This document shows, piece by piece, positions 1 to 6,637 of a stretch of 6,637 bases of DNA. The notes under the pieces were generated by a model. The model worked only from the letters and a program-made list of their open reading frames with translations, was not told the origin of the DNA and made no database searches. The position numbers and the translations under genes were made by a program. Numbering within the stretch: the first letter of the stretch is position 1; every line of letters starts with the position of its first letter. Source of the stretch: Globobulimina sp. (taxonomy: Eukaryota > Foraminifera > Rotaliida); the NCBI GenBank assembly GCA_003354225.1, contig PIVH01000262.1, positions 1-6,637 on the forward strand. Direction: 5' to 3'.

Positions 1-288
1 TTGTTGGATTTATTGTTGGATTTATTGCTGGATTTATTGTTTGATTTATTGTTTGATTTATTGTTGGATTTATTGTTGGATTTATTGCTGGATTTATTGC
101 TGGATTTATTGTTTGATTTATTGCTGGATTTATTGTTGGATTTATTGTTGGATTTATTGTTGGATTTATTGCTGGATTTATTGTTTGATTTATTGTTTGA
201 TTTATTGTTGGATTTATTGTTGGATTTATTGCTGGATTTATTGTTTGATTTATTGTTGGATGTATTGTTGGATTTATTGTTGGATTTG
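1..288. repeat. 12-bp tandem array (24 units), in-frame coding minisatellite
   Basis: Twenty-four consecutive 12-bp units with no indel, plus-strand consensus TTGTTGGATTTA, encoding NPTI on the minus strand. Nearly all variation is at two positions. TTGCTGGATTTA gives NPAI, TTGTTTGATTTA gives NQTI, and one unit at 253-264 has a G giving HPTI. Writing T, C and Q for the three types, H for the HPTI unit, the order from base 1 is TTCQQ TTCCQ CTTTC QQTTC QHTT. Units 1-8 (1-96) repeat exactly as units 13-20 (145-240). The array continues beyond the left edge. The constant period, a multiple of three, fits expansion under coding constraint. Confidence 0.95.
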
Positions 289-607
289 CTGTGGTTGGAT
301 CTGCTGTGGTTAACGTTGGATCTGATGTGGTGGAATTAGTGGTGGTTGGACTAGCTGTAGTTGGATTAGCTGTAGTGGTGGTTTGATTTGCTGTGGTTGG
401 ATTTGCTGTTGTGGGTTGACTTGTGATTGGACTTTCTGTGGTTGGATATGCTGTGGTTGGATCTGTTGTTGGGCTTATTGTTGGTTTGATTATTGGATTA
501 ATCGTTGGATCTGTTGACTCAGATAATCGTCTTCTTGAAAGGTTCAAGTCTTCACCATAACTGATTGCGACACCTAATGATAAGATGATGATGGATAACA
601 TTTTCAT
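1..607 (-). CDS. Secreted Thr/Pro-rich mucin-like repeat protein, 5' part only (runs off left edge)
   Basis: The minus strand is open without a stop from the ATG at 607 to base 1 (202 codons plus one base). An in-frame TAA lies directly before that ATG. The protein begins MKMLSIIILSLGVAISYG, a classic short signal peptide with a likely cut before Glu-Asp. LNLSRRRLSES follows, a basic patch that could be a processing site. From about residue 30 it is almost entirely Thr, Pro, Asn, Ala, Ser and Ile: first irregular PTTA(N/D/S) units, then from about residue 107 strict four-residue NPTI repeats with NQTI, NPAI and HPTI variants. Such Thr/Pro repeats are typical of O-glycosylated secreted mucins. 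Each NQT, and one NST, is also a possible N-glycosylation sequon; NPT is not. ATG at 601 is an alternative start with A at -3. I recognise no family. The C-terminus lies outside the window, and expression is unproven. Confidence 0.66.
   Translation of the reverse strand, partial: MKMLSIIILSLGVAISYGEDLNLSRRRLSESTDPTINPIIKPTISPTTDPTTAYPTTESPITSQPTTANPTTANQTTTTANPTTASPTTTNSTTSDPTLTTADPTTANPTINPTIHPTINQTINPAINPTINPTINQTINQTINPAINPTINPTINPTINPAINQTINPAINPAINPTINPTINQTINQTINPAINPTINPT
289..470 (-). repeat. Degenerate 15-bp (PTTAN/PTTAD) coding repeats
   Basis: Between the signal-peptide region and the 12-bp array, the minus strand carries imperfect units reading GATCCAACCACAGCA or AATCCAACCACAGCA, that is D/N-P-T-T-A. 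Some are interrupted by TTT, SPIT or SDPTL segments. Spacing is mostly 15 bp but irregular. They share the N-P-T core with the NPTI array, so the perfect array may have grown from one of these units. This last point is inference. Confidence 0.7.
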
Positions 608-648
608 TTATTGTGTTAAGAATACTATGAATAGAAAGTATGAATAGA

Positions 649-654
649 TTTATA
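649..654 (-). promoter_or_regulatory. Possible TATA box for the mucin-like gene
   Basis: The minus strand reads TATAAATC from 654. About 26 bp downstream is TCATAG (630-625), loosely like an arthropod initiator, which would leave a 5' UTR of about 21 nt before the ATG at 607. The surrounding DNA is very AT-rich, so a chance match is quite possible. Confidence 0.3.
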
Positions 655-827
655 TTAATAAATATTCTAAAATTATCATCACAGTGATTATGAAATTGAA
701 ATGTGTGATTCAGGAAGAATTGATTTTATATTTATAACAAGATGATATTATTATCACTTACTTTCCAGTACTTTGATTTAGAGGGAGATGGTGATAACAA
801 TATTTTGGCAAAAAGTACAACAGGTTC

Positions 828-863
828 TTTAATTAAATGAAAAACTAAAAATAAGTATTTAAT
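828..863 (-). promoter_or_regulatory. Candidate poly(A) signals of the AP-3 beta gene
   Basis: Just past the TAA stop the minus strand carries ATTAAA at 863-858 and again at 833-828. ATTAAA is the commonest variant of AATAAA. The first is only five bases after the stop, so the second is the likelier signal. In AT-rich DNA such hexamers are frequent, so this is weak. Confidence 0.3.
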
Positions 864-867
864 CGGT

Positions 868-3800
868 TTATTTGTTTGACAAACACTGTCTCGCAACACC
901 GGTAATAGCATCAATCAGCATAAACTCCGCACAATATATAGCACATGTAATCCTATCATTTGATTGTGTTTCCAAAGCAATCAAAACATCAGAATCATCC
1001 GCCAACAAATACGCCGCAAAATATCTCTGTTTATTGATATCAAACTTATGTTTATTTGCGCCGGAATTTACAATCCCCACATTAAATGATTTCAAAACAC
1101 TGTTTGCCGCTTCCTCAATAGACTTCATCTCACAATTTAAGTTCCTTTCGTTCATAGCACCGCTCTGTTCTTTTTTTTTAATAAAATCATCCACCGAATA
1201 CGACACATTCGGCCTCATTAACTCGCCGGGAATCCCTTTGATTTTCGCAGTGTGCCGTTTCTTATTCGTGCCTTGTTCCACATTGATATCAAACCTCATT
1301 TCCGATGTTTTGCCAAACTGCACATGAATTAAATCAATCTTTTTCTGCCCGGGACTCAATTCATTAATGCCACCATCAAATATGTCATGGTAATCTTGCT
1401 GTGACTTATCCAAATTGTGCGGACACAGCGATATCCCTTTCATGACATTGTCCCACCGATTCATAAATATTAACTTAATTTGATTGAAACGGACGCCATA
1501 TCGCGAGGCTTGCCGCACAAATTCGTACTCGATTTGCAAGCCTTGCGTATGAGTATGGTTTAATAGTTCCCCTTTAAAGCCAACAAAATCTTTCTCAGAC
1601 TTCATCAGTGTCTCTGCAGAGGCTCCAAACAATATATCCTCACTCATATCAGTCACTGAATTGCTCGTAACAGTGGAGGTGCCCATAACAGATGAAAATA
1701 GATCACTTAATTGATCCGCTCGCTGCTTCTCTTTCTGTTTAATAGTGATCGTGTCCAATGCGTCCAATTTCTTTTCAGCGTCGTCCAGTTTTATATCTTT
1801 TATTTCCGCAGAGTCGCGATCGGAGTCCGTGTCACTGGCAAAATCATCAGAGCCTAAGCTATCACTTTCACTCTCTTCCTCGGACGAGGACTGTTTCTTT
1901 TTTTTAGCCTTACTTTTCTTCTTTGATTTTTTGCTTTTCTTTTCTGGTTCGGCAGTATCTTTTTTTTTGCTCTTCTTTTTGGATTTTTTCTTTGATTTTG
2001 TATCTGGATCCACAGCGTCGGCCGCTTGGGTTTTGGGCTTAGGATCAGTCTGTCCGCCACCTAACAAATCAAACATATCGAACGTAGCATTACTATGCGT
2101 ATTCGCATTCGCATTGTCATCATGCAATGGTACCATTACTGTAGCGACTTGCGCGGGTTTTGATTTTGCGGAAATATCACCGAACAAATCACCCAATAAA
2201 TCACTTGGCTGTGGTTTCTCTTTCTGTCTATCCTTCACTTCACTGTCGCCTTCATTCTTTTTCTCCTTTTTATTTTTCTTTTTCTTGGCCTTTTTGCCCT
2301 TCTTTGCACTCACAATCTTGACAAGTTCCTCACTCTCACTCTCATCCTCGGAACTGCCATCGCTCAGATCCTCAGAACTGGCGTCCTTAACCTTCAGCAC
2401 CTTTACCTTCTTCTTATCCACTTCTGTCTTCTTATCCTTGTCCTCCTTTTTCTTATTACCCGCAGTCGCAGACACAAACAACTCCGCCACTTCCAATTCC
2501 TCACTCGAACTCTCTTCCTCTTCCACCGGTTCCTCCTCTTCCTCTTCCTCCTCACTCTCATCCTCCTCCTCCTCACTCGAACTCTGTGGCTTGCGCCTCT
2601 TCGATTTCTTATCCACTTTCTTCGCAGCCGCAGCTTTCTGAACTTCCACCTCCGACTCACTCTCACTCTCACTCTCATCCTCCGACTCGCTTTCACTCTC
2701 ACTCTCGCTCTCAGAATCATCACTATCTGAATCCGAATCTGACTCCGAATCAGAGTCTGAGTCATCACTATCACTGCCACTGTCACTCTCGCTCTCTGAC
2801 TCATCGCTATCCGAATCACTGTCACTGCCATCAGTGTCCGACGACGTAAACTCCTCAATAGAGTCGTCAAAAAAGCCCAGTCCGCTCTTATCCTTGTCTT
2901 TGCCGCGCGGCGTGCCCGATTTCCACAGCTTATCACTCATCGTATTATCGACCGGCGTGCGCTTCTCGTGATTATCCGGCGGAATCTCTGGGAAAGCCTC
3001 CAAACTCTGATAATTGTCACCGGCGGAATGCAGCACCATATGCGACAATGTGTTCATTACAAAGCGGTCGCGGTCCTGGAACGGCGACACGATTTCCGGC
3101 AACTTCTTCTCCGACAAGAACATTTCTTGCATTTTCGTCCGTAATTCGCGCTGCATTTCAGCGTCAATCTCGGCAGTGTTTTTGGCCGATTTCTTCTTCT
3201 TTTTCTGGAAGAATATGCACCGAACCAGCCGCGCGCGATCGCGTAGGTCGTAGTTTTGGTCATATTTGCAGAGATCTAAGATGTATTTGAATAATAAAAT
3301 CACTTTCTTAGGGTCGGCGAGGTACACTTTCACGGCGAGGTTAAGTATCTGCATTTTCACCTCGTTGGCCTCATGGATGAATTTCTTGGCTAAAATGCGC
3401 AGAGCGTCTGGTACGTAGTCGCTTATATACTGACGGTATTCGCCAATGATCCAAACAATGGCACAGCGGGCCTGCGGCACGTTGGTTTTTTGCAACAAGC
3501 GGAGGAGTTTAAGCATGGATTTCTCGTAATGGCTGGGATTGCGTTGGATGATTTGCCGGATGACGATGACGGAGGAGGCCACGACGTCGGGTGACTGGTT
3601 GGAGGGCGACAGCAACGACATTAAGGAATGCATGGTTTTTTCCGCGACGTCGGGGATCATGGAACTGCAGCGGCCCATGGCTTCAATGGTGGAGCAACGG
3701 AATGAAATGTCCGAATCTTTGGCGTATGCCTCGAACTCACGCAATATAGGACCTTTATGCATATTTCTATAGTGAAGGAAAGCAAAAACGTTTTCGTTAT

Positions 3801-5102
3801 AGAATTGAAAATATAACAGTACCGATATTGCCTTCTGTAGCGATTTTGGACAAAATATCTAACTTTAATTCTTTGATGAAGCCGGCTTCAATGGGTTTGA
3901 TATAGAAATCTTTGTAAAAGCCGGCGAATAAATCACTGCGCGCCGAGGCCATCGTGGATATATTGGCCAATATACAATATGTCAGTTCCCGTTTGCTGAA
4001 GTTTACAAACTGTACAAGTGCACGGATTGACTCCATACAGTCATTTTTTGGCGCGCAATAAAACAACAATGTCACCACAGATAACACGACCGATGAGTTC
4101 ATGGAATATACCAAGTTCTTACACGAATCAATCAGTAGTTTATGGTCAGAATCCAATTCAATAAAATCATCCGCGCCATCATTGGCTAACAAGTCAACAT
4201 CGTCATCCTCGCTTTTCTCATCGTCATCGTCTGTTTTTTGCTCTTCTTTGAGAAAGGGAGACTTAAACTGATTCCTGCTGTATCTGAGCAACATTTGTAA
4301 GGCCACAACCTGTCCATATTCGTCCATGTCCGCCAATAGATGGCAGATTTTGCGGTAATTGAGATGGATTAAGTCGAATTGGTTGGGACAGAGCATGTTA
4401 AACGCGTACAATGCACCGGATAGTACATAGACGTTATCGTCAGCCAACAACGTGGTTAACATAGCAATGAGCTCCACTTTCCATTTGCTGTCCAGTTTAC
4501 ACACTGAGGGCAAGACTTGGGCCGCCGTGCGGCGTACATAAGCACTCGAGTCTTTGACTGCGTTTTTCAACGCCAAGATGATTAAATGTGTGACGGAGTT
4601 GACGCGCATACAAGACATTGCATGCAAAGCTTTGGCGCGCACCAAGGGATTGGGAGAGGCCATGTCTTTCTGGAAGGAGGAGATGGATAACAAGGCGAGG
4701 TTGGGATTGGTGGAGGCGTAGTGGATGACGTACATATAAACCAATTTCTTGATTTCCATGGATTCGACCACTACATTTTTGACTACGGAGGGGAATAATT
4801 CAGAGACATCGCGGCCTAATGTCATCATCTGTTATTATATGGTCATCCTTGCACTGCCGGTGGAGAATGGGCTGTATATATTTAACTGCAATCAGTGTTT
4901 TCATAGCATCCAATTTTTGTTTCTCTGATTTGTTTTCTAATTTCTCACGCAACGCATCGAACTTCCCTTTGCCTTCTTGGAAGTGTTTGGCGTCGCCTAC
5001 TAAACTGATGGAGCTCATCATGTTTTTTAAATTGCCCATTGAGGACTCGATTTGACGGCCCATTTGTTTCACTTTGCGTGAGGCTGTCTCTACGGTGTCC
5101 AT
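868..5102 (-). CDS. AP3B1: AP-3 complex subunit beta (three exons: 5102-4887, 4828-3823, 3752-868)
   Basis: Large subunit of the AP-3 adaptor, which sorts membrane cargo from endosomes or trans-Golgi to lysosomes and related organelles. Joined exons give 1368 residues; human AP3B1 has about 1094. The ATG at 5102 has A at -3 and G at +4, with an in-frame TAA upstream. Trunk (about 1-690): KLDAMK, then SELFPSVVKNV, DLIHLNYRKICHLL, an acidic loop near 270-300, LDSDHKLLID, KYDQNYDLRDRARLVR near 576 and SPFQDRDRF-TLSH near 635. All match the family's alpha-solenoid. Hinge (about 690-1115): alternating Ser/Asp/Glu and Lys blocks. Ear (about 1125-1368): begins DFVGFKGELL and contains IPGELMRPNVSY, matching the AP3B C-terminal domain. 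The stop is TAA at 870-868. The symbol denotes the beta-3 family; the sequence does not separate an A from a B paralogue. Confidence 0.95.
2480..2860 (-). repeat. Low-complexity Ser/Asp/Glu coding tract in AP-3 beta hinge
   Basis: On the minus strand about 125 codons are nearly all Ser, Asp or Glu. An SD/SE dipeptide run (about 2845-2640) is followed by a short Lys/Arg stretch and then a Glu run (about 2582-2480). The plus strand is rich in CTC/TCC/TCA triplets, so several frames stay open and give false ORFs. The acidic Ser tract is a family trait of AP-3 beta hinges and offers many casein-kinase-like sites. Its length here is notable. Confidence 0.88.
3753..3822 (-). other. AP-3 beta intron 2 (70 nt, phase 1)
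   Basis: The donor is AATATCG|GTACTG and the acceptor GCATAAAG|GTCC. The join restores NIGPILREFEAY, the same length as human NISTLLREFQTY. A better-looking acceptor, TTTGCTTTCCTTCACTATAG, ends 18 nt upstream at 3771 but puts the next exon out of frame. CTATAAC is a possible branch site. The ATG at 3762 that opens the long downstream frame lies inside this intron and is not a start. Confidence 0.82.
4829..4886 (-). other. AP-3 beta intron 1 (58 nt, phase 0)
   Basis: The donor is GCA|GTTAAATA and the acceptor ATAATAACAG|ATGATG. Removing it joins KLDAMKTLIA to MMTLGRDVSELFP. That leaves 17 residues from DAMK to the end of SELFP, the same count as in human AP3B1. Reading through instead gives a non-homologous tail and a stop. 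The GTTA donor is therefore real. Confidence 0.92.
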
Positions 5103-5168
5103 GATGGTATTTTAAATGTGATAAATTCTAAAAAAACTGTAAGTATTACTCAGCTAGCTATAATAGCT
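5103..5168. promoter_or_regulatory. 66-bp divergent (head-to-head) intergenic region
   Basis: The AP-3 beta start codon (5102, minus) and the first in-frame ATG of the plus-strand gene (5169) are only 66 bp apart. Both 5' UTRs and core promoters must overlap here or extend into the neighbouring coding sequence. No clear TATA box is seen. A perfect donor-like GTAAGT at 5139-5144 on the plus strand is discussed as a finding. Confidence 0.5.
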
Positions 5169-6637
5169 ATGAATGAGGCAGACAATAATTCCTTAGCCAC
5201 TATAGATTGGGAATACGCTCATTTAGCATCAGACGATAAACCAGGCCCAAATGGACGACATGGTTTTTTTTTAGGATCGCAAGTTCATTTTAAATTATCC
5301 CAAAATGGCATCGATTCTGGCGCCCAATTAATAGCAATCGGTGACTCCAACGTCGACACATGGGAATATTCAGCAATTAAATCATATTTAGATCAATTTT
5401 TAAGAGATGATGACGGTCCGCCTCAAAGGAATTTATTATTCAAAAATAACCCATCTGATACGAACAAAAAACAAGCAGTCAAAGCACAAAGTAATGAGAA
5501 AAATGCTCAAAAGTATCCAAGCAATCTAAATAATAATATCCAATCAGTTATAATTGCTTTTTGTACATTTACAGCCACATTTAAACGCATTTCTTTTTAT
5601 TTTACAGTCACCAAATCAGTCCAAAGACCCCCAACAATCCAAACCTTATTCGAATGATGTTCGCAATACAAATTCACAAAAAACGTATCAAGAAGATAGC
5701 AATTTAAATTACAATAAAAACAAAAATAACAATCCGAGCAACACTAACAACAATAACAAGAATCCCAATGCCAATGATGATGATAATGGCATGAAACAGC
5801 TCAGTTATACTGATTACAAAAAACAAAATGCCATGAAACAAAATAATAACATCAAGGATAATAATTATAATGTACCTCGCGACCGAGACCGTGACCGTGA
5901 CCGTGACCGTGGGAGTCCAAATAGAACATATAATAACAACAAAGATAATAATTATGATGCGCATGATGATAATAATATGTTTGGTTCAGGCAGACAACAA
6001 TCGTATAATCGCGATCGATACGGATATGATAATAGAAATAGAAGTGGTAACACTGGGTACAGTGGCTATGGTGGCTATGGCGGTGGCGGTGGCTATAGAT
6101 CCTATAACAGAGATAGTAGAGATAATAAATATAAATCATATGATAATTCATAGAGAGGAAGCGGTGGCGGCGGCGGTGGTGGATATGGTAATAGTTCATA
6201 CAGAGGCGGTGGCGGCGGAGGTGGTTATAATTCATCTCGAGGGGGTAGAGGGCGTGGTGGATATGGTTCATATCGAGGTGGCGGTTATAGAGGCGGTGGA
6301 GGTGGAGGTGGAAGTGGCGGCTATTCATCATATAAATTTCGACAAAGTAATGATAATTCGCCAGCAAAATCATTTGATAGCAATAAAAGTACCATTACCA
6401 CTGAGATATTACAGCAGATTTTGAATGAATTCTCATATCCAGTTAATATTTATTGTTCTGATGTGATATGACATGATATATACACAACACATACAGACCA
6501 AATCGAGTTATAATCCAAGGGATATTGTCTGGGTACAAGGACATGATAAAAAATGGCGTATTTGTGTGGTGAAATATGTATTAAACGACACTGAATTAAT
6601 AGTTCGTCCATTTGGTAAAAGTGAGATGCACGAAATC
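5169..6637 (+). CDS. RGG/YGG low-complexity protein with Tudor-like domain, possibly TDRD3-like (partial; exons 5169-5546, 5608-6441, 6497-end)
   Basis: Exon 1 (126 codons, MNEADNNSLATIDWEYAHLA) is a folded-looking segment ending DDDGPPQRNLLFK. Exon 2 is Asn/Asp/Lys-rich, then R-D dipeptides, then SGYGGYGGGGGY and repeated RGG/GGY units, typical of RNA-binding RGG boxes. Exon 3 has YNPRDIVWVQ, KKWRICVVKYV and LIVRPFGKSEMHEI, like Tudor domains, where short strands carry cage aromatics and end in a G-N/K-x-E turn. TDRD3, a methylarginine reader that partners topoisomerase 3 beta, has an N-terminal OB fold and a C-terminal Tudor domain. Faint N-terminal similarity (GDSN, then GPP) fits but is not proof. 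An in-frame TAG at 6151-6153 interrupts exon 2; the same frame then stays open to the intron. ATG 5169 is the first in frame, though the frame is open back to 5082, so an upstream exon is possible. The 3' end is outside the window. Confidence 0.55.
5547..5607 (+). other. Intron 1 of the RGG/Tudor-like gene (61 nt, phase 0)
   Basis: The first exon's frame runs on to a TGA at 5655, while the low-complexity frame is a different one, so a splice is needed. The acceptor TTTCTTTTTATTTTACAG ending at 5607 is strong. The phase-matched donor is ATCCAATCA|GTTATA, another GTTA donor, and the join reads NNNIQS-SPNQSK. The better-looking donors at 5491 (GTAATG) and 5513 (GTATCC) do not match this acceptor's phase. 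Confidence 0.65.
5878..5910 (+). repeat. Arg-Asp dipeptide coding repeat
   Basis: Eleven codons of strictly alternating Arg and Asp (mainly CGT GAC, with one CGC and one CGA), flanked by NVP and GSPNRT. RD repeats are common in RNA-associated proteins. On the opposite strand the same bases encode alternating hydrophobic residues in a spurious frame. Confidence 0.85.
6055..6324 (+). repeat. Gly/Arg/Tyr-rich (RGG/YGG) coding region
   Basis: In the exon 2 frame this stretch encodes runs of four to seven Gly separated by Tyr, Arg and Ser, for example SSYRGGGGGGGY and SSRGGRGRGGYG. RGG/YGG regions bind RNA and promote condensation, and their arginines are usual methylation targets. The TAG at 6151-6153 lies near its centre. 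Composition on both sides of that codon is the same. Confidence 0.8.
6442..6496 (+). other. Intron 2 of the RGG/Tudor-like gene (55 nt, phase 0)
   Basis: The Gly-rich frame reaches TGA at 6469, and a Tudor-like frame begins just after in a different frame. The donor TATCCA|GTTAAT and acceptor CACACATACAG|ACCAAA are both phase 0. They join LNEFSYP to TKSSYNPRDIVW. A 34-nt alternative from GTGATA at 6463 keeps phase but is too short to be likely. Confidence 0.6.

Larger units (their letters stand above)
608..867. other. Intergenic spacer: 3' UTR of AP-3 beta gene and promoter of mucin-like gene
   Basis: About 260 bp separate the AP-3 beta stop codon (868-870) from the ATG of the mucin-like gene. 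Both genes are on the minus strand. The spacer is AT-rich with no convincing open frame. It should contain the AP-3 beta 3' UTR and poly(A) site plus the next gene's promoter. No RNA gene or transposon signature is visible. Confidence 0.6.

Noticed and set aside
1-288. 12-bp array considered as CRISPR, satellite or centromeric repeat
   Set aside because: There are no spacers, the host is eukaryotic, and the array keeps a coding frame continuous with a signal-peptide ORF, so a coding minisatellite explains it better.
1-339. Plus-strand open frames of Leu-Leu-Asp and Ile-Tyr-Cys-Trp repeats
   Set aside because: They are other-frame readings of the 12-bp array, which lacks stops in several frames. 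They have no real start context and do not extend into the flanking degenerate region, unlike the minus frame with a signal peptide.
608-867. tRNA or small RNA gene in the spacer
   Set aside because: I could find no cloverleaf, A/B box pair or stable hairpin in this AT-rich stretch by eye.
1745-2641. Plus-strand 298-codon Ser/Phe/Leu-rich frame
   Set aside because: It is exactly antisense to the charged AP-3 beta hinge. Ser/Glu/Lys codons read backwards give Ser, Leu and Phe without stops.
2403-2936. Minus-strand 177-codon Arg-rich frame
   Set aside because: It is a shifted reading of the acidic Ser hinge repeats of AP-3 beta. There is no domain, and the correct frame is fixed by conserved flanks.
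3760-3762. ATG at 3762 (minus) as the start of a separate 964-codon gene
   Set aside because: It lies within AP-3 beta intron 2. The downstream sequence is the family's mid-trunk, continuous with the upstream exons after splicing.
5704-6424. Several long frames on both strands over the RD and RGG region (Ile/Val/Thr-rich or His/Tyr-rich)
   Set aside because: These are shadows of low-complexity coding sequence. None has homologous-looking content or links to the flanking exons.

Overview
The window is nuclear DNA from an animal with a compact genome. Genes are intron-split, introns are very short (about 55-70 nt), intergenic gaps are 66 and 260 bp, and the main gene encodes a beta subunit of the AP-3 adaptor complex. 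The Asn-rich low-complexity protein, short introns and AT-rich spacers would suit an arthropod such as a mite. That placement is inference; nothing in the sequence proves the clade.

Layout. (1) Positions 1-607, minus strand: the 5' part of an unrecognised secreted, mucin-like protein. It has a signal peptide, then Thr/Pro pentapeptide repeats, then a perfect-period 12-bp tandem array encoding Asn-Pro-Thr-Ile tetrapeptides that runs off the left edge. (2) 608-867: spacer holding a possible TATA-type promoter for that gene and the 3' end of its upstream neighbour. (3) 868-5102, minus strand: a complete three-exon AP-3 beta gene (about 1368 codons), with a conserved trunk and ear and a hinge much longer than in human AP3B1. 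(4) 5103-5168: a 66-bp divergent intergenic region. (5) 5169-6637, plus strand: the 5' part of a gene for a low-complexity RGG/YGG protein. Its last visible exon reads like a Tudor (SH3-like barrel) domain. I propose a weak TDRD3-like assignment. An in-frame TAG sits inside its Gly-rich region.

Exon joins were worked out by hand. The two AP-3 introns are well supported because the joined protein matches the human AP3B1 spacing, recalled from memory, residue for residue. The two introns of the plus-strand gene rest on phase matching, acceptor quality and restoration of reading frame. Three of the four donors begin GTTA. AP-3 beta acts in cargo sorting to lysosome-related organelles, and the RGG/Tudor protein would act in RNA biology. 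Nothing suggests a functional link between the three genes. The divergent pair may share a promoter simply because of compaction.
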